A DNA stretch of 64,000 nucleotides from Clostridiales bacterium. GTDB lineage: Bacteria > Bacillota > Clostridia > Lachnospirales > Lachnospiraceae. Below are positions 41,940-51,136 of the stretch, in pieces (the stretch's first letter is position 1; every line of letters begins with the position of its first letter). The notes below the pieces were generated by a model. That model had not been told where the DNA came from, made no database searches, and saw nothing but the letters and a program-made list of their open reading frames with translations. Location: NCBI GenBank assembly GCA_018365455.1, contig JAGZJZ010000032.1:1-64000 (forward strand), read 5' to 3'. Both the position numbers and the translations under genes were made by a program.

Positions 41940-43232
41940 ATGAAATTTTTTAAAAAGCAGTCACCCGGAAGGCTGATTGCATTGGGATTTGCACTGGTAA
42001 TTTTGGTGGGTGCCCTGATTTTGATGTTGCCAGTATCGGTTAATGACGGAGCGGAAGTAAGTTTTATCAATGCATTATTTACATCTACCAGCGCAGTCTG
42101 TGTAACCGGTTTGATTGCAATAGATACGGCTGAACATTTTACGGTGTTCGGGAGAACGGTGGTAGCTCTTCTGATTCAAATCGGAGGCTTGGGGGTTACG
42201 GCTGTGGGAGTCGCTTTTATTCTTGCAGCAGGTAAACGAGTGGGGATCAGGGGGAGGCTTTTGGTAAAAGAAGCCATGAACCTGAGCAGCTTTAAAGGCG
42301 TTGTGCGTCTGGTCAAGGCAGTATTACTCATGACGCTGTGCTTTGAAGGGGCAGGAGTTATTTTAAGTTTCATTGTATTTGTTCAGGATTTTCCGCCGCT
42401 GGATGCACTGGGGATTAGTCTGTTCCATTCGGTGGCGGCGTTTAATAACTCGGGCTTTGATATTCTGGGAGGCTTGCAGAATCTGATTCCCTATCAGAGC
42501 AATGTACTTTTGAACCTGACTACCTGCGGATTGATTATTTTTGGCGGTCTGGGTTTTCTGGTTATTTTAGATATTATTCAAACACGGTCTTTTAAGAAGC
42601 TTCGGCTTCATTCAAAGGTAGTAATTACCATGAGTATTTTCCTGCTGGCAGTCGGAACGGTACTTTTGAAACTCACTGAAGATATTACCTGGCTGGGGGC
42701 GTTTTTCCAGAGCGTTTCTGCCCGTACCGCGGGATTTAGTACATATCCGATTGGCAGTTTTACCAATGCAGGGCTGTTTGTTTTAACGATTTTAATGTTT
42801 ATTGGTGCTTCACCGGGATCTACCGGCGGAGGTATTAAGACAAGTACATTTTTTGCATTGATGCAGGCAACCAAGAGTTCTGCCACCAATCAGCACAGCT
42901 CCGCATTCCGGCGTAAGATCCCCACTGAGGTCATTACGAAGGCATTCATCATTACATTTTTGGCATTGCTGGTAGTATGTACCGGAACATTTGCACTTTG
43001 TATATTGGAACCTAACTGCACCTTTATCCAGCTGTTTTTTGAGGTCACATCCGCATTTGGTACGGTAGGGCTGTCTACCGGAATTACACCGGATCTTTGC
43101 GTGGCAAGTAAAGTCGTATTAATTATAACGATGTTTATCGGAAGGCTTGGACCGCTGACGATTGCATCACTTTGGGTATTTAAGGAGACTTCCAACGTAA
43201 GCTATACGGAAGAAACCATTATTATAGGTTAG
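41940..43232 (+). CDS. ktrB: K+ uptake membrane subunit, TrkH/KtrB family
   Basis: A 430-residue channel-like transporter with four M1-P-M2 repeats. The filter-type loops are recognisable (TSTSAVCVTGL at the first, FNNSGFDILGG, SARTAGFST and TSAFGTVGLSTG), each with the conserved Gly. KtrB-type proteins move K+ with Na+ under control of a KtrA ring. Length is that of KtrB, shorter than TrkH. Start follows CAGGAGGAA. It is followed after 78 bases by the RCK subunit. Confidence 0.9.
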   Translation: MKFFKKQSPGRLIALGFALVILVGALILMLPVSVNDGAEVSFINALFTSTSAVCVTGLIAIDTAEHFTVFGRTVVALLIQIGGLGVTAVGVAFILAAGKRVGIRGRLLVKEAMNLSSFKGVVRLVKAVLLMTLCFEGAGVILSFIVFVQDFPPLDALGISLFHSVAAFNNSGFDILGGLQNLIPYQSNVLLNLTTCGLIIFGGLGFLVILDIIQTRSFKKLRLHSKVVITMSIFLLAVGTVLLKLTEDITWLGAFFQSVSARTAGFSTYPIGSFTNAGLFVLTILMFIGASPGSTGGGIKTSTFFALMQATKSSATNQHSSAFRRKIPTEVITKAFIITFLALLVVCTGTFALCILEPNCTFIQLFFEVTSAFGTVGLSTGITPDLCVASKVVLIITMFIGRLGPLTIASLWVFKETSNVSYTEETIIIG

Positions 43233-43310
43233 GCGTTATCAGCTGCATAGCCGGCTGTATGGAACTTAGAATATCTTTTATAGAAAATAGTAAACAGAAA
43301 GGTTAAGATT

Positions 43311-43979
43311 ATGAGAAGAAATAGAGAAACATATTCCTATGGTATTATCGGGCTTGGGAGATTTGGAACTGCTCTGGCTAAAACCCTGTCAGAAGCTGGA
43401 GAAGAAGTGATTGTAATTGACAATACAGAGAGTAAAGTAAAGGAATTGAGGCAATACACAGAAAATGCATTTGTGGCTGAGACCCTTACAAAAGAAGTCC
43501 TGGAGGAAATCGGAATTCAAAATTGTGATACGGTGGTAGTCTGCATTGGTGAGAAAATTGATACCAGTATTCTTACAACGCTCAATGTTGTAAGCTTGGG
43601 AGTGCCCAGAGTCATTGCAAAAGCCATCAGCCCCGATCAGGGAGCCGTTCTAGAAAAAATAGGGGCACAGGTGGTATATCCGGAAAGCGATATGGCGGTA
43701 CGACTTGCGAACCGATTGCTTGCCAACAGCGTTTTAGATTATATCTCCCTGAATAATAATGTGGAAATTACGGAAATAAAATTATCCGGTTCACTGGTGG
43801 ATAAAAGTATTGTGGAAGCGGATCTGCGTCAGAAGTTTGGGCTGAATATCATTGCGATTGAGCGGGGGAATAAAACGGATATTGAGATTAACCCCCATTA
43901 CCGTTTCTCTGAGGGAGACATAATCGTAGTAGTTGGGAAAAAGGATAATGTACAGAAATTTGAAGATTCCCTGAATTAA
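43311..43979 (+). CDS. ktrA: K+ uptake regulatory subunit, TrkA/KtrA family
   Basis: A 222-residue cytoplasmic RCK protein: an N-terminal Rossmann fold with GLGRFGTALA (about 13-22) and acidic VIDN at the end of beta 2, and a C-terminal RCK_C/TrkA_C domain (about 140-222; LSGSLVDKSIVEADLRQKFGL). It forms an octameric ring that gates KtrB on ATP/ADP or NAD(H); KtrA proteins can also bind c-di-AMP. Start follows GAAAGG. Operon with ktrB. Confidence 0.92.
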   Translation: MRRNRETYSYGIIGLGRFGTALAKTLSEAGEEVIVIDNTESKVKELRQYTENAFVAETLTKEVLEEIGIQNCDTVVVCIGEKIDTSILTTLNVVSLGVPRVIAKAISPDQGAVLEKIGAQVVYPESDMAVRLANRLLANSVLDYISLNNNVEITEIKLSGSLVDKSIVEADLRQKFGLNIIAIERGNKTDIEINPHYRFSEGDIIVVVGKKDNVQKFEDSLN

Positions 43980-43996
43980 TTCAGAATCAAAATCCC

Positions 43997-44028
43997 TTGA
44001 CATTCCACCGCACTGGAAGGTTTACAAT
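43997..44028 (+). promoter_or_regulatory. MerR-type stretched promoter and operator
   Basis: A perfect -35 TTGACA (43997-44002) and -10 TACAAT (44023-44028) are separated by 20 bases. The spacer contains the inverted repeat TTCCA-N6-TGGAA. Overlong spacers with a centred palindrome are the hallmark of promoters controlled by MerR proteins, and the gene behind it is a MerR protein, so autoregulation is likely. Confidence 0.75.
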
Positions 44029-44050
44029 AAGTGTAACAAGGAGGCGGAAC

Positions 44051-44845
44051 ATGTATAAGATAAGTGAATTTTCTAAAATTACCCGGTTGACGGTGAAATC
44101 TCTGCGCTATTATGATGAGGAAGGCATATTGAAGCCGTCCTGCAGAGCTGACAACGGTTACCGCTTTTATAACGGGGAAGATTTCAAAAAAGCAGAACTG
44201 ATTCAGTTTCTCCGGGATTTGGATTTCGGTATTGCACAAGTGAAGGAGATTCTGGAAAACTGCGAAAGTGCAGAAGATCTGTCCTACTATCTGGAAGAAA
44301 AGCAGGAGATGATCCGCAGGCAGATTCAAAAAGAAAAGGAACTTATCCGCCGGATGGACCGCTGCCTGAAGCCCAAAGAAGCGGAGGTGGAATTGATGGA
44401 ATATAAAATTGAGCTGAAAAGCTTTCCGGCAATTACAGCTGCTTCCATGAGATATCGTGGAAGGTATCAGGATATGGGGAAATATATGTCTGATATTTAT
44501 AAGGAAGTGAAAGGAAGAGGAGCCGGTGAGCCATTTTGCTGTTATTACGACGATGATTTTCAGGAAGAAGCGGATATTGAAATCTGTGTCCCCACAAAAG
44601 GCATCGTTGATGGGAAAAATATCAGTTGCAAACAGCTGCCGGCTGTTCCAAAGGCAGTCTGCACAACACATACAGGCAGTTATGAGGAGCTGCACAGAGC
44701 TTATAAAGCGCTGCTTGACTTTGCCAGAGATCGTGGATTCACCTGCCTGACCCCATCCAGGGAAATATACCATAAGGGACCGGGTATGATTTTTAAAGGA
44801 AATTCAAATAAATATGTCACCGAAATTGTAATACCCTTTCAATGA
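44051..44845 (+). CDS. MerR-family regulator with GyrI-like effector domain (BmrR type)
   Basis: A 264-residue regulator. The N-terminal winged helix (YKISEFSKITRLTVKSLRYY) and coiled coil (about 80-115) are MerR-like; residues about 118-264 are a GyrI/AraC-effector-like domain that in BmrR binds lipophilic cations (SFPAITAASMRYRGRY). Start at 44051 is preceded by AAGGAGGCG; a longer frame upstream reads through the promoter. The stretched promoter at 43997 suggests it controls itself. No efflux gene is directly attached, though a drug-response role is the usual one. Confidence 0.88.
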   Translation: MYKISEFSKITRLTVKSLRYYDEEGILKPSCRADNGYRFYNGEDFKKAELIQFLRDLDFGIAQVKEILENCESAEDLSYYLEEKQEMIRRQIQKEKELIRRMDRCLKPKEAEVELMEYKIELKSFPAITAASMRYRGRYQDMGKYMSDIYKEVKGRGAGEPFCCYYDDDFQEEADIEICVPTKGIVDGKNISCKQLPAVPKAVCTTHTGSYEELHRAYKALLDFARDRGFTCLTPSREIYHKGPGMIFKGNSNKYVTEIVIPFQ

Positions 44846-44867
44846 CCGGGATATTAAGACCGGGATA

Positions 44868-45899
44868 TTAAAGCAGAAAGAGAAGTCCCATTGCTAATAC
44901 AGTCTGCATGGTTCCTACCAGACCGCCATACAGCATGGACTTTGGACCCTCATTTAAAAGATCCTGGAATTTAACCCGCATTCCGATGGCGGCCAGAGCG
45001 ATGATTTCAAACTGCCCGCTTACCAGTTTTGCTGCCTTAACCAGGGGGAGTGGGACGATACCGAAACTGCTTATGATACTGAAGATAAAAAATCCTATGA
45101 TAAACCAGGGGATTCCGCAGGAAATTTTTTTGCTGTGGGAATCCTTTTTTTGTTTCCCTAAGAACAGCTTTTCTCCGTCAGCAGTGTTCATTTTGGAAAA
45201 GACCAAAGCTACCACAACCAAAAATACAATTCGGATAATTTTAAAAATTGTTGCCATCTGTACAACATCATCGTTGATAAATTTTGCTGAGGCAATGACC
45301 TGGCCAATAGACTGCAGAATTCCGCCGATCATACCGGATGTATGGATGATCTCATCGTGATAGAGTATTCCTGTGATGAGGGGAAGGATCACCATCAGAA
45401 AGGTACCGGTAATATTTACAATGGTAATGGAAATTCCTTTGTCTTTTGCATCTGCATCAATTACTGGAGATATGGTTCCAATGGCTGAGGAACCACAGAC
45501 GGCATTCCCGGCGCACATCAAAAGGCAGAATTTTTTGCGAAAGCCCAGCCGCTTGCCGATGAGGTAGGTTCCGGTGATGGTAAATGCCATCTGCAGTGCA
45601 ATGAAAAGAATGCCGAAGATGCCAACGCCAAGGATATCAGACAGGTGAAGTGTAAGCCCGGTGAGGACAATGGAATACTCCAAAAGCCTGGATTCAGAGA
45701 ACTTACACCCTTTGTTCAGGGAATCCCTGTTTAAAAATGTATTGCCGCAAAGGATGCCGATGCCAATGGCAAACAGGGCAGAGCCCACAGCCGGGACAAA
45801 AGAACTGATTATCTGGGCAATGCCGGAAATCACCAGGCAGACGATGAAACCAGGGATTAAATTTTTCAGTGGTTCGGTAAATTTTTTCAAAACATACAC
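44868..45899 (-). CDS. YeiH/YadS-family putative sulfate exporter
   Basis: A 343-residue membrane protein with about ten helices and the family signatures GIGILCGN, the conserved CAGNAVCGSSAI loop and GGILQSIGQVIASA. The family is annotated as putative sulfate or sulfite exporters; transport has not been shown for most members. It is divergent from a LysR regulator across 106 bases, the usual arrangement for LysR-controlled YeiH genes (CysB/YeiE type). Start follows GAAGGAGTGT. Confidence 0.85.
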   Translation of the reverse strand: MYVLKKFTEPLKNLIPGFIVCLVISGIAQIISSFVPAVGSALFAIGIGILCGNTFLNRDSLNKGCKFSESRLLEYSIVLTGLTLHLSDILGVGIFGILFIALQMAFTITGTYLIGKRLGFRKKFCLLMCAGNAVCGSSAIGTISPVIDADAKDKGISITIVNITGTFLMVILPLITGILYHDEIIHTSGMIGGILQSIGQVIASAKFINDDVVQMATIFKIIRIVFLVVVALVFSKMNTADGEKLFLGKQKKDSHSKKISCGIPWFIIGFFIFSIISSFGIVPLPLVKAAKLVSGQFEIIALAAIGMRVKFQDLLNEGPKSMLYGGLVGTMQTVLAMGLLFLL

Positions 45900-46005
45900 T
45901 CCTTCATATTTTTATTTTTGATTCCTGTTGATTTTACCATCAATTGGATATAAAATAAAATTATTAATTTTTATAAAATTATAATTTAAACTTATAAGGA
46001 GAATT

Positions 46006-46917
46006 ATGTTAGACTATAGAATCAAGACGTTTCTGGAATTGTGCAGATTAAAAAATTATACAAAGACGGCACATTCCCTGCATATCACCCAGCCAGCAGT
46101 GACCCAGCATATCCAGTATTTAGAACGGGAATACGGCATGAACCTGTTTGACCATGAGGCAAGAGAGCTTACCCTCACACCCAAAGGGCAGTTGTTTTAC
46201 TGGTCTGCGCTGACCATGGAGGCAAACAGCCGGAAGATTCATGAGCTGATGAAGCAGCCTGTGGCTGCGGCAAGGTATTTCCGGTTTGGAGCTACCCTAA
46301 GCATTGGAGAGTATCTGATGCCGCCGATTTTAACCGCGTATCTGAAGGAATATCCTCAAAACAGACTGTCCATGCTGGTTGAAAATACTGAGACTCTGCT
46401 GAAAAAACTGGATGAGGGAGAAATTGATTTTGCAGTGGTAGAGGGAAGATTTGACAAGGATGCCTACAGCCATGTGCTCTTGGCAAACGAAGGTTTTATT
46501 GCAGTCTGCTCCGGTAATTTTCCCATACGGGAGAATCTGCTGATGGATGATATCACCGGATATCCCCTGATTATCCGGGAAAAAGGTTCCGGTACCAGGT
46601 GGATTCTGGAGGATATACTGGCGGAACATAATTTAAGCATAGGGCAGTTTGAACAGCTGAATGAAATGGGGAATTTTGCCGTGATCAAACATCTGGTACG
46701 GGAAGGGCTGGGCCTGACTTTTGCCTACGAATCCGTGGTGGGAAAAGAGATCCGGGAAGGAACCTTAAAAAAAGTGGATATTCAAAATTTTCGGGCGGCA
46801 AGGGAATTTAACTTTGTTTATTTAAAAGACAGCATATTTGAAAAAGAATACCTGGAATTTTACCGGTACTGTATGCAAAAGAAGGAAGGAAGCAGCGATT
46901 ATGAAAACCTATCATGA
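46006..46917 (+). CDS. LysR-family transcriptional regulator
   Basis: A 303-residue LysR protein with the N-terminal helix-turn-helix (FLELCRLKNYTKTAHSLHIT and QPAVTQHIQYLEREYGM, residues 5-45) and a periplasmic-binding-like effector domain (about 90-295; FRFGATLSIGEYLMP). It is divergent from the YeiH-type transporter and most likely controls it; effectors may be sulfur compounds. Start follows ATAAGGAGAA. Confidence 0.9.
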   Translation: MLDYRIKTFLELCRLKNYTKTAHSLHITQPAVTQHIQYLEREYGMNLFDHEARELTLTPKGQLFYWSALTMEANSRKIHELMKQPVAAARYFRFGATLSIGEYLMPPILTAYLKEYPQNRLSMLVENTETLLKKLDEGEIDFAVVEGRFDKDAYSHVLLANEGFIAVCSGNFPIRENLLMDDITGYPLIIREKGSGTRWILEDILAEHNLSIGQFEQLNEMGNFAVIKHLVREGLGLTFAYESVVGKEIREGTLKKVDIQNFRAAREFNFVYLKDSIFEKEYLEFYRYCMQKKEGSSDYENLS

Positions 46918-46954
46918 CGTAGAACTTCCAACAATGGTTCTGATTATCTGCCGA

Positions 46955-47578
46955 CTACTTTTCTCCGATTACACACAGCCATCCGTTTCGCGGATGTTTA
47001 CGAACACGGATTTTAGAAAATCCTGCACCCTGCATGGCTTTTTTTAATCCGATTGCAGAAGGAATATGCATGTTCAAAAGAGCGGTCACTTCTGCATATT
47101 TATCCGCGTCATCTTCTTGCTGTACCATTTCACATATGACTGCAAATCTGCCTCCTGGCTTTAAAACTCGGAGAACTTCCTTTAAGTCAGAATGGATGTC
47201 CGGCCAGAAATAGATGGTCTCAATGGCAGTTGCCAGGTCAAATACGTTATCTCTGAAGGGCAGGTTAGAGACACTTGCTTTTAAAATATCAGCCCTGCCG
47301 TTTGCAATATAATGGCTGTTTTCTTTTAGGGCACGTTCAATGCAAAGAGGAGAGTAGTCTACGCCGTAGACTTTTCCCTGGGGAATTAATTTTAACAGGC
47401 GGCGCACCGCTTTTCCGCCCCCGCATCCGATATCCAGTGCTTTGCAGTCAGGTGCGGGATCCAACTGGTAAAGTGCCCATTTTGTCAGCCTCGCATGCCC
47501 CAGGTTCATTTTATGAATCATCAGACTGCCCCATTTTCCTTCCGGGCGCCGGGCATTTTTGGTAAGTTTTTTTATCAT
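46955..47578 (-). CDS. Class I SAM-dependent methyltransferase
   Basis: A 207-residue methyltransferase with motif I ALDIGCGGGKAVRRLL (about 49-64), the acidic YGVDYSPLCIERA, the motif DILKASVSNLPF and ETIYFWPD. The substrate is not predictable; relatives act on small molecules. Start at 47578 is chosen because AAAAGGAGCC stands 8 bases before it; a start 33 bases upstream has none. It is convergent with the LysR gene. Confidence 0.85.
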   Translation of the reverse strand: MIKKLTKNARRPEGKWGSLMIHKMNLGHARLTKWALYQLDPAPDCKALDIGCGGGKAVRRLLKLIPQGKVYGVDYSPLCIERALKENSHYIANGRADILKASVSNLPFRDNVFDLATAIETIYFWPDIHSDLKEVLRVLKPGGRFAVICEMVQQEDDADKYAEVTALLNMHIPSAIGLKKAMQGAGFSKIRVRKHPRNGWLCVIGEK

Positions 47579-47821
47579 ATTCTGTGGCTCCTTTTCTGGA
47601 GTATTTTCCAATACTTATCGTGCAAGTTTTTAATACTCTCTTGTGTAAAAGTTCGTACAATCCATTATAAAACGGAGAGTGAAGTGTGTCAACGCATGAC
47701 CAATCCAAAAAAATGCCAGAAAATCCAGAGCAAAATTTGTCCAATATGCACAAATTAAAAAGTAAATATAGTTTGAAAAATACGGAAAATCAATTTTATT
47801 TATGCACTTTTTATATGTATA

Positions 47822-47850
47822 TTGACTTAAAAGTAAGTTTCGTATAGAAT
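47822..47850 (+). promoter_or_regulatory. Promoter of the second sugar ABC operon
   Basis: A -35 TTGACT (47822-47827), a 17-base spacer and a -10 TAGAAT (47845-47850), 65 bases before the binding protein start. The 230 bases before it, back to the methyltransferase gene, show nothing else recognisable. Confidence 0.7.
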
Positions 47851-47914
47851 GTCAACATATCAGATAGGAGCAGTACAAACTAACGAAAATGAAAAAGAAA
47901 TGGAGAGGTAATTT

Positions 47915-49282
47915 ATGAAAATGAAAAGAGCTTTAGCATGGTTATTGGCGGGAACTATGGCTGCTGGTTTGATGGGGTGTGGCGGCAGTACAGACAGCAA
48001 GAGTACAGGCAGTAATAGTACAGAAAGTAAAAGTACAGAGGCGGCAAAAGATGGTACTAAAAATGAGACGCAGGCGGCAGCTTCCGGAGACCAGATTACC
48101 TTACGCATGGCATGGTGGGGATCACAAAGCCGTCATGATGCTACCAATAAGGTGATTGAAATGTATGAGGAACAGAATCCCAATGTAAAAATAGAAGCGG
48201 AATTCTATGACTTTGACAGCTATTTTACAAAGCTGGATACGTTAGTAGCCGCTGATGACGTATGGGATATTTTTCAGCTGGGAGGAAATTTCCCTAAATA
48301 CGAAAACAACATTGAAATGCTTGGCAGCTATATGGATCAAGGAACAATTGATGTAAGTGATACTACGGAATCATTTTTGAAAACAACCCAGAATAACAAT
48401 GGGGACCAGGTAGGAATTTCTATTGGAACCAATACGTATGGAATCGCTTATGACCCGGCTGTTTTTAAAGAGGCCGGCCTGACTGAGCCATTGGATGACT
48501 GGACCTGGGAGGAATGGAAGGAGGATTGTCTGGCTATCACAGAAAAGCTGGGTATTTTTGGTACTTCTAAAATGGATAACTTTATAGCCGGTGTAACCCA
48601 GAGAGTATCCCAGACAGAAAAAGATGCCAATTTCTTCAATAAGGAAGGAAACGGTCTTGCCTGGACAGATGCGAAGCCAATAGCTGATTATCTGTCTATG
48701 ATAAAAGAACTCACCGATGCAGGCGCCTATCCCGATGCAGGAGCTATTAAAGAAATTAAAGACATCGAGAATGATTATCTGGTGACCGGCGATGCGGGAA
48801 TGACCTGGGTTGCATCCAACCAGATCAACTCCATCATCAATGCTGCAGGAAGGGAAATTAAGATTGCACCGGTGCCCCGGATTACCAAGGACGGCGCATA
48901 CGGTATGATTGTCCAGTCTTCCCAGATGCTTTCCATTTCCAAAAATTCAAAACAAAAGGAAGAAGCAGCGAAATTTTTGAATTACTTTGTCAATGACCTG
49001 GAGGCAAATAAAGTGCTGAATGGTGAGCGGGGTGTTCCTATTATGACGAAAGTAAGAGATGAGGTTAAGGCACAGGCTGATGATGCAAATAAGGTGATTT
49101 ATGATTTCGTGGATAAAATAGGAAAATTCCCGTTGGAGGACAGTAACGTAATCAGTCCCGAACCGAAAACGGAAATAGAAGACCAGGATAAGCTGCTGGT
49201 AGAGAAAGTGCAGTATGGAGAATTGACACCAGAGGAAGCAGCGCAGAAACTGGTAGAGTTTGCCCAGAGCAAATTTAAATAA
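47915..49282 (+). CDS. Sugar ABC transporter substrate-binding lipoprotein
   Basis: A 455-residue lipoprotein: signal peptide with lipobox LMGC (Cys22), a Ser/Thr/Lys-rich linker to about residue 55, then a family 1 solute-binding fold (TLRMAWWGSQSRHDATNKVI; GISIGTNTYGIAYDPAVF). It delivers a sugar to the permeases at 49353 and 50283. The downstream glycosidase and alpha-galacturonidase suggest galacturonate-containing oligosaccharides. Start follows GGAGAGG. Confidence 0.92.
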   Translation: MKMKRALAWLLAGTMAAGLMGCGGSTDSKSTGSNSTESKSTEAAKDGTKNETQAAASGDQITLRMAWWGSQSRHDATNKVIEMYEEQNPNVKIEAEFYDFDSYFTKLDTLVAADDVWDIFQLGGNFPKYENNIEMLGSYMDQGTIDVSDTTESFLKTTQNNNGDQVGISIGTNTYGIAYDPAVFKEAGLTEPLDDWTWEEWKEDCLAITEKLGIFGTSKMDNFIAGVTQRVSQTEKDANFFNKEGNGLAWTDAKPIADYLSMIKELTDAGAYPDAGAIKEIKDIENDYLVTGDAGMTWVASNQINSIINAAGREIKIAPVPRITKDGAYGMIVQSSQMLSISKNSKQKEEAAKFLNYFVNDLEANKVLNGERGVPIMTKVRDEVKAQADDANKVIYDFVDKIGKFPLEDSNVISPEPKTEIEDQDKLLVEKVQYGELTPEEAAQKLVEFAQSKFK

Positions 49283-49352
49283 TCGTTTGAGGATTCCAGA
49301 AGCCTGTTTGAACACCGGTTCGGACACGCTCCAGAAGAATAGGAGACTAGAT

Positions 49353-50261
49353 ATGGAAAAGAAACAAAACAATAAACTCCGGAAGTTTATACATCACAAC
49401 AATACGGCAGGTTATCTGTTTTCACTGCCGTTTATCGTTGGATTCCTGGGATTTACCCTGATTCCGATATTAGTATCCATGTACTACTCGGTAACAGATT
49501 ATAAATTAGGACAGGATGCTTCCTTTATCGGCATGGAGAATTATTTCAGCCTGCTGGCAGATGAACGGTTTCTGAATTCTATGAAAGTGACCATTATTTA
49601 TGTTGTGATTTCGGTACCCGTTAAATTGGCATTTGCACTGCTGGTAGCATATCTGCTGACGAAGAAGCGAAAAGGCGTTACTTTTTACCGGTCGTTATAT
49701 TATGTGCCATCCCTGATCGGCGGCAGTATTGCGGTAGCGCTGGTATGGAAGACAATCTTTTCTACCAGAGGCCTTGCCAATGCCATTCTCACCGGAATCG
49801 GCATGAAGAAGATCTCCTGGCTGGGGGATCCAAACGCGGCAATGGGCATTCTCATTGCCATGGCTGCATGGCAGTTTGGTTCTTCTATGATCATTTTTGC
49901 AGCCGGGTTAAAGGAAATTCCGGGCAGTTATTACGAAGCGGCAGACATTGACGGTGCAAATAAGTTTCAGCGGTTTTTCAGAATTACACTGCCCTGTCTG
50001 TCCCCGATTATTCTGTATAATCTGGTCATGCAGACCATTTCCGCATTTATGTCCTTTACCCAGGCATTTGTAATAACCCAGGGCGGACCAAACGATGCAA
50101 CGAACTTTTATGCACTGTATGTATACAAACATGCTTTCCAGTATTCTAATATGGGTTATGCCAGCGCCATGTCCTGGATCATGCTGGTGCTCATCAGCAT
50201 CGTGACACTTGTGATATTCAAATCGTCTAAGTTCTGGGTATTCCAGGAATCAGACCAATAG
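49353..50261 (+). CDS. Sugar ABC transporter permease (LplB/UgpA type)
   Basis: A 302-residue permease with six helices and EAA loop YYEAADIDGANKFQRFFRI (about residue 195-215). The start at 49353 is used because AGGAGA precedes it; a reading from 49260 overlaps the binding protein gene. It pairs with the 50283 permease; no ATPase gene is in the operon, so a shared MsmX-type ATPase is expected. Confidence 0.92.
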   Translation: MEKKQNNKLRKFIHHNNTAGYLFSLPFIVGFLGFTLIPILVSMYYSVTDYKLGQDASFIGMENYFSLLADERFLNSMKVTIIYVVISVPVKLAFALLVAYLLTKKRKGVTFYRSLYYVPSLIGGSIAVALVWKTIFSTRGLANAILTGIGMKKISWLGDPNAAMGILIAMAAWQFGSSMIIFAAGLKEIPGSYYEAADIDGANKFQRFFRITLPCLSPIILYNLVMQTISAFMSFTQAFVITQGGPNDATNFYALYVYKHAFQYSNMGYASAMSWIMLVLISIVTLVIFKSSKFWVFQESDQ

Positions 50262-50282
50262 GCCAAAGGAGGTTAAGCTGAC

Positions 50283-51131
50283 ATGGGAATGAAAACAAAA
50301 CATCGCTTTGGCACTTTCTTCTACCACCTGTTTGTCTGCGGATTTGGGCTGATTATGATTTATCCGGTCCTCTGGATGATCAGTGGTGCCTTTAAAAATA
50401 ATGTGGAAATACTAAATGGCGGGCTGAAGCTGCTGCCTCCCAGCTGGAGGTTTGAGAATTTTACCAACGGCTGGTCCGGATTTGGCGGAATCTCTTTTGG
50501 CAGATTCTTTGCAAATTCCTTTATCGTAGCGGGTATCTCAACGGCTGCAACCGTATTCAGTTCGGCATGTGTTGCATATGCGTTTGCCCGTATTAAATTT
50601 AGGGGGAGTAAGATCTGGTTTACAGCCATGATCTGTACGATGATGCTTCCGGCGCAGATTATTCTGGTGCCCCAGTATATTATCTATAACAGGCTTGGCT
50701 GGGTGGGGACTTTTTTACCTTTGATTCTGCCGCATTTTTTTGGTCAGGCATTCTTTATCTATCAGATGATGCAATTTGCAAAAGGGATTCCAAGGGAACT
50801 GGATGAAGCCGCTACCATAGACGGATGCAGCAAATATTCTATTTTTACCCGGATTATTTTCCCGCTGCTGAAACCGTCCATTGTTACAACGGTAATCATT
50901 CAGTTTTACTGGAAGTGGGATGACTTTATGGCGCCTATGATCTATCTGAATAAGCCCAAGATGTATACGGCATCTATCGCAATTAAGCAGTTTGCGGATG
51001 CCTCTTCAACAACGGATTACGGGGCAATGTTCGCTATGTCTACCTGCTCTTTGGTCCCGGTATTTCTTATATTTCTGATTTTTAACAAATATCTGGTGGA
51101 AGGAATCAGCACCAGCGGATTGAAAGGATAG
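50283..51131 (+). CDS. Sugar ABC transporter permease (LplC/UgpE type)
   Basis: A 282-residue partner permease with six helices and EAA loop ELDEAATIDGCSKYSIFTRI (about residues 170-190). Start follows AAAGGAGG, 21 bases behind the first permease; the glycosidase gene starts 5 bases after its stop, so the four genes form one operon. Confidence 0.92.
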   Translation: MGMKTKHRFGTFFYHLFVCGFGLIMIYPVLWMISGAFKNNVEILNGGLKLLPPSWRFENFTNGWSGFGGISFGRFFANSFIVAGISTAATVFSSACVAYAFARIKFRGSKIWFTAMICTMMLPAQIILVPQYIIYNRLGWVGTFLPLILPHFFGQAFFIYQMMQFAKGIPRELDEAATIDGCSKYSIFTRIIFPLLKPSIVTTVIIQFYWKWDDFMAPMIYLNKPKMYTASIAIKQFADASSTTDYGAMFAMSTCSLVPVFLIFLIFNKYLVEGISTSGLKG

Positions 51132-51136
51132 ATGCG

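Noticed and set aside
46838..47047. Small open frame between LysR and methyltransferase genes
   Set aside because: It overlaps both genes' ends in another frame and has no recognisable feature.
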